From Prolixibacteraceae bacterium (GTDB lineage: Bacteria; Bacteroidota; Bacteroidia; Bacteroidales; Prolixibacteraceae), in contig JANQHI010000031.1 of NCBI GenBank assembly GCA_028282705.1, forward strand, positions 1 through 64,000: 64,000 bases of DNA, given 5' to 3'. How positions within the stretch are numbered: the stretch's first letter is position 1; the number at the start of each line of letters is the position of its first letter. Under the pieces are notes generated by a model. That model did no database searches. It had not been told where the DNA came from and saw nothing but the letters and a program-made list of their open reading frames with translations. The position numbers were made by a program, and so were the translations under genes. Positions 15,014-23,004 of the stretch are shown piece by piece.

Positions 15014-15886
15014 TTATACACCAATTTTCCAAACCCCCTTCTCTAAAAAAGCCTCAATGGTTTGCCTATTTGCCTTATTTAAAAGATTGGAATGGGATAT
15101 TTTTTCTTGTTTCGCATACTCAGCTAAGGTTATTATTTTCTTCCCCTCTAAATATGCTAATCGTTTATGATAGCTTTGGCACAGGGCTTTACCAATAATT
15201 TCTTCCATAATATCCGTTGCCCCTGACCGGTCAAATTCCTGAAACGCGGAATAATACTCTTTCCGGTTAATAAATTTAATATTGATAGGCACATAATTTT
15301 CACGGATCAACACATAATTATTGACCACCCGCCCGATTCTTCCGTTCCCGTCCACAAATGGGTGGATATGCTCAAAAGTGAGGTGTAGTTTCGCAATACG
15401 CCTCACAATATTTTCTACATCACTTGAATGGTATTGCACCAGCATTTCTTTGAGCAATCCCAAAACCTCTTTGGGGTTAGGGGCAATATGATTAGCGACC
15501 CGTACCCATTCATCATCATTCCTAAAGCGCCCGGCAATATCGTCACGAATGTTACCGATAAGCATTTTGTGAAGGAATAATATAGTTTCTAGGGAAAGTT
15601 CCCGCTCAGTTGCTTTTTCATTGATGTATACCACCACCCGTGCCAAATTTTTTGCTTCAAAAAATTCCCGCTCATTGATAAACCGGTCAAGGTCAATTTG
15701 CATCAGGATTTTTTCGGTTTCATCGAGCGTTAGCGTACTATTTTCTATGGCATTAGAATTATATACCTGTTCAGCTACCTCAGTTTCATTAATAAGGTCA
15801 ATCAAAGCTTTTTTATCAGGGGCAAGGCGGCAATAGCGTTCTTTTAGCGATTGAATGTACCGGAGAATGCGAAAAGATTGTTTCAT
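15014..15886 (-). CDS. Fic family protein (class II, AMP transferase)
   Basis: The protein has 290 residues from ATG 15886; a TTG 15 bp upstream is the other possible start. The Fic motif HPFVDGNGRIGR (about 175-186) is complete, with the catalytic His and the ATP-phosphate loop. The N-terminal inhibitory helix is SNAIEN (S44, E48, N49), fitting (S/T)xxxE(G/N), which keeps the enzyme off in cis. A C-terminal winged-helix-like segment (about 250-290) is common in this class. Fic enzymes AMPylate target proteins; the target here is unknown. The gene lies among other conflict genes of the element. Confidence 0.9.
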   Translation of the reverse strand: MKQSFRILRYIQSLKERYCRLAPDKKALIDLINETEVAEQVYNSNAIENSTLTLDETEKILMQIDLDRFINEREFFEAKNLARVVVYINEKATERELSLETILFLHKMLIGNIRDDIAGRFRNDDEWVRVANHIAPNPKEVLGLLKEMLVQYHSSDVENIVRRIAKLHLTFEHIHPFVDGNGRIGRVVNNYVLIRENYVPINIKFINRKEYYSAFQEFDRSGATDIMEEIIGKALCQSYHKRLAYLEGKKIITLAEYAKQEKISHSNLLNKANRQTIEAFLEKGVWKIGV

Positions 15887-15916
15887 AGCTTCATTATACA
15901 AATTTTCACGACTTAG

Positions 15917-16123
15917 TCAAATTAGCTCGTGAATAATAATGTAAAAATAGATTTTTTTCACGAGTTGTAAAAATAGGAAATATCCTTTTTTTCGGGGTTT
16001 GTGTTTACGGATTACGCACATTCTTTCCTGAACCCTCTTTTGAACTATTCGAATTTCTCGAATAGTTGAGATTTCATCTAATCTTCCGATATGTAAATTG
16101 TATTTATTTTCTGTGTCCAACAA
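15917..16123 (-). CDS. Possible small protein upstream of fic (68 residues)
   Basis: This weakly supported ORF is basic, with a helical middle (LDEISTIREIRIVQKRVQERM) and a hydrophobic end. It shares direction with fic and ends 31 bp before its start. A direct repeat-like stretch (AATTTCTCGAATAGT) suggests this DNA may be regulatory instead. No family recognised. Confidence 0.25.
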   Translation of the reverse strand: MLDTENKYNLHIGRLDEISTIREIRIVQKRVQERMCVIRKHKPRKKGYFLFLQLVKKIYFYIIIHELI

Positions 16124-16265
16124 AGTAAAAGAAATCAGGTGATAAGTATTTTGCCAGATTGAAATTACTCAAAAAACATTTCGTCGATTGACAACCTTAT
16201 GATATAAACCGAACCTCGAAAAATATTAAACCCATTCGAAAGGGCTTCTTTCCCATATTTTTTTG

Positions 16266-16457
16266 ATGCAACACAAAACCCCAAAACAAATCCCACCAAT
16301 AAAAACCCAATCCAACCGGGGAAATACCTTGGAAATCCGGTATGCATACCCTGAAAAAAATACAGAAGAAATTTTAAAAGAGGTCACTGTGGGGCTTTCC
16401 TATTGCGGATTATTTCAGGGGATATCAAAGGAAAAACAAAACCTTACAAAGAATTGA
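16266..16457 (+). CDS. Small hypothetical protein before the serine recombinase
   Basis: A 63-residue ORF starts at ATG 16266 and ends 30 bp before the recombinase, in the same direction. The middle (TLEIRYAYPEKNTEEILKEVTVGLSYCGLF) reads like a folded small domain. The opposite strand carries a 60-codon frame with a hydrophobic stretch (16165-16347) that overlaps it, and only one of the two is likely real. Small proteins directly upstream of recombinases sometimes regulate them. Confidence is low. Confidence 0.35.
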   Translation: MQHKTPKQIPPIKTQSNRGNTLEIRYAYPEKNTEEILKEVTVGLSYCGLFQGISKEKQNLTKN

Positions 16458-16487
16458 CATCCTTTGAAATACAGGTAGGTTTGGGGT

Positions 16488-18278
16488 ATGAATACCTCTT
16501 TAACCGAGTCCCCCAAACGCAAAGTCGCTATTTATATCCGTGTATCCACCCAGGAACAAAAAATTGATGGGTATGGATTGGAATCGCAGGAACGAAAACT
16601 TGTTTCCTATATCAACGACAACAAAGCCCTGAACCTGGTCACAAAACCGGAATGGATATATACCGACGTGCATACTGGCTCGGAATTGCAACGTGAGGGT
16701 TTACAAAAGCTGTTACGATCTGTTGAATTGAAAAAGTTTGATGCTGTAATTGTCTGGAAGATTGACAGGCTTTCCCGAAGCCTCAAACACCTGCTTGAAA
16801 TTTTTGAGAAATTCAAAAAGCATCAGGTGAGTTTTATCTCAATACAAGAAAACATAGACTTCAACGGAGCAATAGGAAACCTGATATTTCAAATATTCGG
16901 GTCAATAGCCCAATTTGAACGGGAACTCATCAAAACCCGCACACTGGCAGGAAAAATCACTTCTGCGGAAATGGGAAATTATACCGGAACCCGAATCCCG
17001 TTTGGTTATGAACCCATTGCCAATAAAACGGGGAAAGGGAAACGGCTTCAACTGATTCCGAATGAAAAGAAAGTAGTGGAGGATATTTTTCATTGGTATG
17101 TCTATGAAGATATGGGATACGGGCAAATAGCCGACCGATTAAACGATTTTAAAGTCTCGAAAGGAGAGTATACAACTGACTGGAATAAATCCCTCCCGTG
17201 GAGTGCAAGGCACATTGAAAAAATAATCCCGAACCCACTTTACAGGGGGGAATTTTTGGCAAATACTAAAGATGAATATGGAAACCAACTAGACCAGGGT
17301 CAATGGACAGTTGTAGCAGTTCCGGCTTGCATAGAAGAGTTTTTGTTTTCCCTTGCCCAACAAAAACGGATTGCAAGGGTAGGGAAATCATCAGAGGCAG
17401 GTCATATTTATTTGCTTTCTAATAAACTCATTGATGTTTCCGTTCCAGAGCGGAAAAAGTTCTATGGCATTCCCCGGTCAAAAGGCGGGTATAGCTACCG
17501 GAGGGGGCAATATGATTCAAAGGATGGTCAACACCAACCAGTTTTTGAAATTTCTGCAAACATGATAGAGGAAGAAATATGGGCAAAACTAAAATTTGCC
17601 CTCACCAACACAGAAGAATTCATCAAAAGGCATCTGGCAACGGAAAAGTTTGATAAAACTTATATTGATAATTTGCAGGAAGAACTAACCGCACTACGGG
17701 GAAACCTTATGAATACGGAACTGGAAACTGCCCGGATTGAAAAGGCGTATGAAATGGGTGTTTACAGCATTGAAAAAATGAACGAGAAAACAATGGAAGC
17801 CTCAAAAAAGAATACACAAATAGAAAGCCGGATTCAGCAAATCGAGGATGAATTACAATTAGTGAGCTACAAAGACATTGAAATTGATAGCCTCCGAAAA
17901 GCTGCCGGACAGGTCAAATACAACATTGATAATTTTTCCCGGAAACAAAAAAAGATGTTAATCGATATTTGTATCGACCGGATTGAGGTTGACAGGCGGG
18001 AACTCCCCTCAAATGGTCTGCAAAAAAAGTGGCACCGGGCATTAACGGTTTATTTCCGGTTCGACCCTGAGCAGATTTCCCGTGACATGGGCAATGGTAG
18101 AACCCCAAAACCGCCTGGGGAAGCCCCAAAGTCCAGTTTAAATTCGAAAAATGATTTATCTGGTGGGAGAGGTGGTGGTTCGTGTACATTTTTTAGATGC
18201 AATTTTTATATCGACAATAAACTGGAAGTTTTTAATAACAAGGTGATCTATAAAACAGTATTAGTAGAGGGAGCATAA
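16488..18278 (+). CDS. Large serine recombinase (element integrase)
   Basis: The protein has 596 residues. The N-terminal resolvase domain has VAIYIRVSTQEQ with nucleophile Ser20, then VIVWKIDRLSRSLKHLLEIFE and FGSIAQFERELIKTRTLAG. A Recombinase domain follows (IPFGYEP…, about 165-290), then a zinc-ribbon-like region and a coiled coil (about 390-460). This is the architecture of integrases that insert elements without a tyrosine recombinase. It is most likely what moves the 5-18 kb element. Attachment cores of such enzymes can be 2-3 bp, so the element ends cannot be read here. The C-terminal 60 residues look low-complexity and may read into junction DNA. Confidence 0.92.
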   Translation: MNTSLTESPKRKVAIYIRVSTQEQKIDGYGLESQERKLVSYINDNKALNLVTKPEWIYTDVHTGSELQREGLQKLLRSVELKKFDAVIVWKIDRLSRSLKHLLEIFEKFKKHQVSFISIQENIDFNGAIGNLIFQIFGSIAQFERELIKTRTLAGKITSAEMGNYTGTRIPFGYEPIANKTGKGKRLQLIPNEKKVVEDIFHWYVYEDMGYGQIADRLNDFKVSKGEYTTDWNKSLPWSARHIEKIIPNPLYRGEFLANTKDEYGNQLDQGQWTVVAVPACIEEFLFSLAQQKRIARVGKSSEAGHIYLLSNKLIDVSVPERKKFYGIPRSKGGYSYRRGQYDSKDGQHQPVFEISANMIEEEIWAKLKFALTNTEEFIKRHLATEKFDKTYIDNLQEELTALRGNLMNTELETARIEKAYEMGVYSIEKMNEKTMEASKKNTQIESRIQQIEDELQLVSYKDIEIDSLRKAAGQVKYNIDNFSRKQKKMLIDICIDRIEVDRRELPSNGLQKKWHRALTVYFRFDPEQISRDMGNGRTPKPPGEAPKSSLNSKNDLSGGRGGGSCTFFRCNFYIDNKLEVFNNKVIYKTVLVEGA

Positions 18279-18442
18279 GCATACAATTATTTCAAATCCA
18301 AATTGTGAAATCAATATAAAGTTTCCCATGCGAAATATTTTGGTATTGCGGCTTTTGGGCAAATAGTTTATCAATAAAATTATTAGTACTTAATGAGCTA
18401 CATGACATCTATTATTGAAGCCACACAAACATTAGCTGCCTA

Positions 18443-18474
18443 TTTCTGCTAACAGGTTATTTCTATTATCTTTG
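18443..18474 (+). promoter_or_regulatory. Bacteroidota-type promoter of the Septu-like operon
   Basis: TTTC (18443-18446), 20 nt, then TATCTTTG (18467-18474) fits the TTTG-N19/20-TAnnTTTG consensus with one change in the -33 box. Transcription would start near 18480, giving a leader of about 20 nt before the ATG at 18502. Confidence 0.7.
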
Positions 18475-18501
18475 TAAACCTATTTTTTAGCAGTTCAGTA
18501 T

Positions 18502-19755
18502 ATGAAAATAACAAGAGTTATAATTGATAATATTAAATGCTTTGATCACCTTGATCTTGATTTAACAAATATAGGATCATCAAATGATTTAATTATATTT
18601 TTAGGAAATAACGGAGTTGGAAAAACAACATTAATGCGCTGTATGGCTATATGTTTATGCGAAGAATCAGCAGCAGGTGGATTAATAGAAGAGATAACGA
18701 ATGATTGGGTAAGAAAAGAGAATAAAAAGGGGAAAGCAAAAATTCGAATTGAATTTGAGAAATCAATAAAATATAAAAATACTCCATATATTGAAACAAC
18801 GATAAAAAAAACAAGATTTGGGGAATTAGATTTGAAACAAACCTTATATCCGAAAATATCTAAATTCTGGGATAAAGTTTTTGTTTGTGGCTATGGTGCT
18901 AATAGAAGATCTTATGGTACTACATCATATAACGAATATACTGTTACAGATGCTGTTTATTCGATGTTCAACTATTCAACACCAATGCAAAATATTGAGC
19001 TTAATATAAGAAGAATTGAAAAAGAAATAGATTTAGAAACACTATTTAGAAAGATTGAAAATATTCTTGTATTAGAGACAGGTTCAATTCAACTACAAAG
19101 GGCAGGAATTCATATTAATGGTCCTTGGGGATCGTATATGCCTATTGGAACTTTAGGCGATGGTTATCAAGCTGTGCTTGCATGGGTAATGGATATGTAT
19201 GGATGGAAAATGTTGTATGAGGATAAACTTGATGACGCTGAGATTGAAGGAATTGTTTTTGTTGACGAGATTGAACAGCATTTACACCCGATTTGGCAAG
19301 CAGAAATTATTAAGCGATTGTCAATGCAGTTTCCCAAAGTTCAGTTTATTATTTCAACTCATTCACCTTTAGTGGCACTTAATTCAGTTGGGAGTTCAAT
19401 TTATGAACTTTTATCCAAATTAGTAGTTTTAGAATGGCAAGATAATGAAGTTAAAACCTCAATTGTGGATGAACCATTAGTTGAGCTAAGCTATGGACAG
19501 TTACTTGGATCCGAAGCATTCGGACATCTGTCTGATAAAAGTACGGCTGTTGAAGAAATTTTGAGAGAAATGTCAAAGCTTGCAAGTATTGATAATCCCA
19601 ATCGAGATCAAATTGTTAAACTTGAAAAGATTAAATCTGAATTAAAGAATATGATGTTTCCAGAGGGATCAACATTTATCGAAAGAATAACAGAACGTGA
19701 ATATTACCAAGAACTTGAAAAGAAAGTTGATTATATGAAAAATCTTTTGAAATAA
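18502..19755 (+). CDS. ptuA: Septu-type AAA/SMC-like ATPase (PtuA-like)
   Basis: The protein has 417 residues. Walker A is GNNGVGKTT (35-43), the signature-like TLGDGYQAVLAW is at 217-228, Walker B is IVFVDEIEQHLHP (251-263) and the switch motif is STHSP (285-289). This is an ABC/SMC-type ATPase of the AAA_15/AAA_21 group, as used by PtuA in the Septu anti-phage system and by some retron effectors. The call rests on the combination with an HNH nuclease gene only 2 bp downstream. PtuA is thought to sense infection and control the nuclease. It begins a four-gene operon and is AT-richer than the mobile element before it. Confidence 0.85.
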   Translation: MKITRVIIDNIKCFDHLDLDLTNIGSSNDLIIFLGNNGVGKTTLMRCMAICLCEESAAGGLIEEITNDWVRKENKKGKAKIRIEFEKSIKYKNTPYIETTIKKTRFGELDLKQTLYPKISKFWDKVFVCGYGANRRSYGTTSYNEYTVTDAVYSMFNYSTPMQNIELNIRRIEKEIDLETLFRKIENILVLETGSIQLQRAGIHINGPWGSYMPIGTLGDGYQAVLAWVMDMYGWKMLYEDKLDDAEIEGIVFVDEIEQHLHPIWQAEIIKRLSMQFPKVQFIISTHSPLVALNSVGSSIYELLSKLVVLEWQDNEVKTSIVDEPLVELSYGQLLGSEAFGHLSDKSTAVEEILREMSKLASIDNPNRDQIVKLEKIKSELKNMMFPEGSTFIERITEREYYQELEKKVDYMKNLLK

Positions 19756-19756
19756 T

Positions 19757-20518
19757 ATGATAAGTATTTTAAGAACGGATATGCCTGAGTTTCTTGATGT
19801 AACAAAAAGGCAGTTACAATCGAAAGATTATAGTGAGGAATGTGTATTACATGAGCTCCTCAGAATGCAACATTCGAAATGTTGTTATTGTGAGAGAAAG
19901 CTTACAGATCTAGGAAAAACTGAACGTTGGGTTGAACACATTAAACCGAAATCGGAATTTAAAAACATAGATGGAAATATTGAATGGAATCAGGCTAATG
20001 CATGGAGCAATTTACTTTATTCTTGTGCCACATGTAATCGAAAAAAAGGTGAGACTCCTTTAATTGATTCTAAAACTGGTGAATTTAAATTGGTTGAACC
20101 TAGCCATCCAGATATTGAACCAGAAAACCATATTACGTTTTTTGTTGATGGTGTACTAATTGGACATAAACCAATACCTGGAAGTATCATTGGTAAAAGA
20201 ACCGTGGATACACTTTTCATTGGTCGATTAGAATTATATAGAGCATTCAAGAAAATTAAAGCACAAATCGATGCTATTTTTGCAGAAATAGCAGGTGCTG
20301 TAGCTGTTGATGACATTGGTGAATTTGAAACGCTTGTCAATAAGGTGGCTCGACTAACATGCTCTAAGGTTGCCCATGCTGGTTTTATACGAGTATATCT
20401 AAAACTTAGGATAGCTGCATTTAATGCAACAGATCTTCCTCAATTAAATGAAAAATTTGGGGTTAATTTTGAGAGTATTAATGTGACTCTTGCATCAGGG
20501 CATGGATGTTTGACTTAG
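19757..20518 (+). CDS. ptuB: Septu-type HNH endonuclease (PtuB-like)
   Basis: This 253-residue protein has an HNH core. CCYCERKL (42-49) and CATC (90-93) form the zinc-binding cysteine pairs, VEHIKPK (59-65) carries the first His, and WSNLLYSCATCNRKK (82-96) supplies the Asn and the metal-side residues. This matches PtuB-like nucleases (TIGR02646-type HNH proteins) that pair with AAA ATPases. It probably cleaves nucleic acid once the ATPase partner is triggered. The start is 2 bp after ptuA and its end overlaps the next gene, so the products are likely made in fixed ratio. Confidence 0.85.
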   Translation: MISILRTDMPEFLDVTKRQLQSKDYSEECVLHELLRMQHSKCCYCERKLTDLGKTERWVEHIKPKSEFKNIDGNIEWNQANAWSNLLYSCATCNRKKGETPLIDSKTGEFKLVEPSHPDIEPENHITFFVDGVLIGHKPIPGSIIGKRTVDTLFIGRLELYRAFKKIKAQIDAIFAEIAGAVAVDDIGEFETLVNKVARLTCSKVAHAGFIRVYLKLRIAAFNATDLPQLNEKFGVNFESINVTLASGHGCLT

Positions 20519-20535
20519 CATATTATAAATTAACA

Positions 20536-20907
20536 ATGAATAACTACGGAATAGAACTTATACTTGACTTGCACCAATGTGATCCTAGAACGTTCAATCG
20601 AAAAGAAATTAAACGTTATTTTGTTGAGTTGTGCAAACTTATTGATATGGAAAGAGCCAAGTTAAGTTGGTGGGATGACCATGGGGTACACCCTGATGAA
20701 CAACAAACAGAGCCTCATTTAAAAGGAACTACGGCGGTGCAGTTTATAATGACAAGTAATATTGTAATTCATACCTTAGATCTATTGAGAGCAGTATATG
20801 TAAATATATTTTCATGTAGAGATTTTGACCCTGAGGTTGCCTCAGAATTTACTGCAAAATGGTTTAAAGGAAAAGTTGTAAATTCGCATGTTATAGAAAG
20901 ACTATAA
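20536..20907 (+). CDS. AdoMet decarboxylase (SpeD)-like protein with altered cleavage site
   Basis: The protein has 123 residues from ATG 20536; an upstream ATG at 20506, inside the ptuB end, would add 10. It follows the SpeD pattern: GIELILDLHQCDP at the front, then GTTAVQFIMTSNIVIHTLDLLRAVYVNIFSCRDFDP (64-99). In SpeD the sequence ESH..IHT…FTCG gives the cleavage Glu-Ser, the pyruvoyl Ser, a catalytic His and a catalytic Cys. Here Ser74, His79 and Cys94 are kept, but the Glu before the Ser is Thr and the following His is Asn. It may still self-cleave, use another substrate or act as a non-enzymatic SAM sensor. No spermidine synthase gene is nearby. It overlaps or nearly abuts both neighbours. 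Confidence 0.7.
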   Translation: MNNYGIELILDLHQCDPRTFNRKEIKRYFVELCKLIDMERAKLSWWDDHGVHPDEQQTEPHLKGTTAVQFIMTSNIVIHTLDLLRAVYVNIFSCRDFDPEVASEFTAKWFKGKVVNSHVIERL

Positions 20908-22272
20908 ATGAAAGAGCAAGAAGTTAAAATACCAATTATAAAAGGACACAAAAGCCTATTACATTATTTGGCTCATTTTGTTGACGAAGAAAATGTAGTT
21001 GATGGAATTCCTGTACGTTTTGCAGTTAGTAAAACCGACGATAAATTCTATCATTGTGAAATTGGAACACTAGTAAGTTCTCCTTCTTTAAATGAAAATG
21101 AAATTGAATCTATATTCCGTTTTCGAAAACGGAATGTTGAAAATACAAAAGACTTTAATGCTGTTCTTATAGTTCCCACAGGAATAGGTTCAGATCTTGG
21201 GGGTCATGCTGGAGATGCAGGACCTGTTTCTCGTTTGATGGCTTCCGTATGCGATAATTTAATCACTCATCCGAATGTAGTTAATGCTTCTGATATCAAT
21301 GAGATGACTGAAAACACGCTGTATGTTGAAGGAAGTGTATTAGCAAGGTTACTTATGGGTACAGTTGGACTTCAAAAGGTAAGAAACAATCGTGTACTTA
21401 TGATTATTGATGACCATGAGAAAGAAGTATTTGTGAGTGCTGCAATTAATTCGATAAATGCTGCTCGAGCTACTTATGGTCTTGATTGTCCAGAAGTTGT
21501 AAAACTGAACCCACCTATTAAAATGAGTGCTGAGTATTCAACATCTGGTATGGCTGTTGGAAATATAGATGGGATAGAGAATCTTTTTCAGTTAATTGAT
21601 AAGAAAAAAGATCAATTTGACGCAATTGCATTATCATCTGTAATAAATGTTCCTTACAAATATCATTCGGAATATTTTGAAAAGGAGGGATTAATGCTGA
21701 ATCCTTGGGGGGGAGTAGAAGCGATGCTTACACATGTGATTTCTCATCTGTACAATATACCATCTGCACATTCACCAATGTTTGAAACAGAGGAAATAGC
21801 TAATTTGGATCCTGGAGTAGTTGATTCAAGAATGGCGGCAGAAGCTGTTTCATTAACATTCTTACAGTGCATTTTGAAAGGATTAAAACGCAGTCCGAAG
21901 ATTGTAACTAATGCAAAGGCTATGAATAGTCACAATGTTTTAACTGTAGAAGATGTTTCTTGTATAGTTATTCCTGATAACTGTGTTGGTTTGCCAACTA
22001 TGGCAGCACTAGAACAAGGGATTCCTGTAATTGCTGTTAGAGATAATACCAATGTGATGGATAACGATCTTAACATTCTTCCTTGGCGTCACAAACAACT
22101 ACATTATGTGGATAATTATTTGGAAGCGACAGGAGTTCTGGCAGCTATAAAAGCTGGTATTCCAACTGAGGCTGTTCTTAGACCACTTCGTTCAGCAAAA
22201 ATAACTACAGAGTGTATTGAAGAGGCTATCAAGAATGTTGATTGCAAACCTCAAATGAAGCTAAAAGTATAA
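20908..22272 (+). CDS. DUF3326-like protein, last gene of the Septu-like operon
   Basis: The protein has 454 residues, and its ATG directly follows the stop of the SpeD-like gene with no gap. A glycine-rich loop, VPTGIGSDLGGHAGDAGPVSRL (89-110), follows a beta strand and looks like a ligand-binding loop. Later patches include LNPWGGVEAMLTHVISH, DPGVVDSRMAAEAVS and VIPDNCVGLPTMAALEQGIPVIAVRDN, which recalls Rossmann-like enzymes. I place it in the DUF3326 family from memory of this glycine loop; the function of that family is not known to me. No signal or membrane helix is present. It ends 70 bp before a terminator, so it is the last gene. Confidence 0.7.
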   Translation: MKEQEVKIPIIKGHKSLLHYLAHFVDEENVVDGIPVRFAVSKTDDKFYHCEIGTLVSSPSLNENEIESIFRFRKRNVENTKDFNAVLIVPTGIGSDLGGHAGDAGPVSRLMASVCDNLITHPNVVNASDINEMTENTLYVEGSVLARLLMGTVGLQKVRNNRVLMIIDDHEKEVFVSAAINSINAARATYGLDCPEVVKLNPPIKMSAEYSTSGMAVGNIDGIENLFQLIDKKKDQFDAIALSSVINVPYKYHSEYFEKEGLMLNPWGGVEAMLTHVISHLYNIPSAHSPMFETEEIANLDPGVVDSRMAAEAVSLTFLQCILKGLKRSPKIVTNAKAMNSHNVLTVEDVSCIVIPDNCVGLPTMAALEQGIPVIAVRDNTNVMDNDLNILPWRHKQLHYVDNYLEATGVLAAIKAGIPTEAVLRPLRSAKITTECIEEAIKNVDCKPQMKLKV

Positions 22273-22343
22273 GAGTGTTTTTTCAAAAAGATTTCTTAAA
22301 ATAAAAAGTTTCGTGTAAAAGGTTGCCTTGGTAAATAAACCCA

Positions 22344-22378
22344 CCCGAATGCGCTCTGCGTGTTCGGGCTTTTTTAAT
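22344..22378 (+). terminator. Rho-independent terminator of the Septu-like operon
   Basis: CCCGAA (22344-22349) pairs with TTCGGG (22363-22368), with further GCG/CGC pairing in the loop, followed by CTTTTTTAAT. It closes the 18502-22272 operon and supports treating the four genes as one unit. Confidence 0.85.
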
Positions 22379-22392
22379 ATCCATTTTGTTAC

Positions 22393-22599
22393 ATGCAAAA
22401 ACAAATACAAACAAACAAGGTTATCACAGCAGAAGAGACCGAACTTGGGGAAGGAGTCACACTAAAGCTTGAAAAAGCCACCCCTCCAATCATCAAACTT
22501 CTCCGAAGAAGTTACGAAGAAGATCCTACCTGTATTAGTGGCGATATAGATTATTTGTATTTATATGACGGAACAGGGATTTCCCCAGATGATTATTGA
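22393..22599 (+). CDS. Small hypothetical protein (68 residues)
   Basis: A soluble 68-residue ORF with the acidic C-terminus DPTCISGDIDYLYLYDGTGISPDDY. It stands alone between the operon terminator and the tRNA-Pro terminator. I do not recognise it. It could be a small gene of the island or the leftover end of a longer one. Confidence 0.35.
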   Translation: MQKQIQTNKVITAEETELGEGVTLKLEKATPPIIKLLRRSYEEDPTCISGDIDYLYLYDGTGISPDDY

Positions 22600-22650
22600 T
22601 CTTGCAAGGTTGAAAAAAATATCAATTCTGCTTGCAAATGGCTTGCAAAT

Positions 22651-22689
22651 AAAAAACCAGACAGTTTTTATTTTTTTAACTATCTGGTT
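22651..22689 (-). terminator. Terminator of the tRNA-Ser/tRNA-Pro transcript
   Basis: On the minus strand AACCAGATAGTT pairs with AACTGTCTGGTT and is followed by TTTTTATTT. It lies directly 3' of tRNA-Pro. Confidence 0.75.
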
Positions 22690-22695
22690 ATCAGG

Positions 22696-22770
22696 TCGGG
22701 GTAGCAGGATTCGAACCTGCGACCCCCTGCTCCCAAAGCAGGTACACTAACCGGACTGTGCTATACCCCG
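22696..22770 (-). tRNA. tRNA-Pro (UGG)
   Basis: The minus strand folds as a cloverleaf: acceptor CGGGGTA/TACCCCG with discriminator A, T-arm GCAGGTTCGAATCCTGC, and anticodon stem CCTGC/GCAGG with loop TTTGGGA and anticodon TGG. The CCA end is not encoded. Two decayed partial copies of its 5' portion lie upstream (22794-22840, 22862-22904). Confidence 0.95.
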
Positions 22771-22793
22771 AAGGATCTTTATAAGAACTTTAT

Positions 22794-22904
22794 AGGTACA
22801 CTAACCGTCCCGATAATAATCGGGAGTGCTATACCCCGAAAATTCTTACTTCAATATATTTGGTCATCTAACTTTCCCAATAACAACCGGGAGTGTTATA
22901 TTCC
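22794..22904 (-). repeat. Two partial tRNA-Pro copies with palindromes in the D-loop
   Basis: Copy A has AGGTACACTAACCG (22794-22807) and GTGCTATACCCCGAA (22826-22840), identical to the true tRNA at 22740-22753 and 22758-22772. Between them the tRNA's GACT is replaced by the palindrome TCCCGATAATAATCGGGA (22808-22825). Copy B (22862-22904) is the same arrangement with many point changes (TCCCAATAACAACCGGGA at 22875-22892). The replaced bases fall in the D-loop of the tRNA. Confidence 0.8.
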
Positions 22905-22915
22905 AAAAATGTTTG

Positions 22916-23004
22916 CGGTGAGGGCGGGATTCGAACCCGCGGTACAGTGTTACCCGTACGCTGGTTTAGCAAACCAGTGGTTTCAGCCACTCACCCACCT
23001 CACC
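22916..23004 (-). tRNA. tRNA-Ser (GCU)
   Basis: The 89-nt minus-strand cloverleaf has acceptor GGTGAGG/CCTCACC, anticodon stem CTGGT/ACCAG with loop TTGCTAA (anticodon GCT), a long variable arm (GTACGGGTAACACTGTAC) as in serine tRNAs, and T-arm GCGGGTTCGAATCCCGC. Confidence 0.95.

Larger units (their letters stand above)
5141..18278. mobile_element. Putative integrative and mobilizable element (ends not determined)
   Basis: One region holds SprT-like, excisionase-like, MobC, relaxase, coupling protein and large serine recombinase genes, with cargo (SymE-like, methyltransferase, Fic). There are no type IV secretion pore genes, which fits a mobilizable rather than self-transmissible element. 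The limits given are simply the first and last genes assigned to it. The Septu-like operon right after the recombinase may be further cargo or an adjacent island. No flanking direct repeat was found by eye. Confidence 0.7.

Noticed and set aside
16165..16347. 60-codon minus-strand frame with a membrane helix
   Set aside because: It overlaps the plus-strand small ORF before the recombinase. Neither is strong, and direction and spacing favour the plus-strand one.
22651..22770. tRNA-Pro as the attachment site of the 5-18 kb element
   Set aside because: No second copy of the tRNA 3' end was found at the left side, and the element encodes a serine rather than a tyrosine recombinase.
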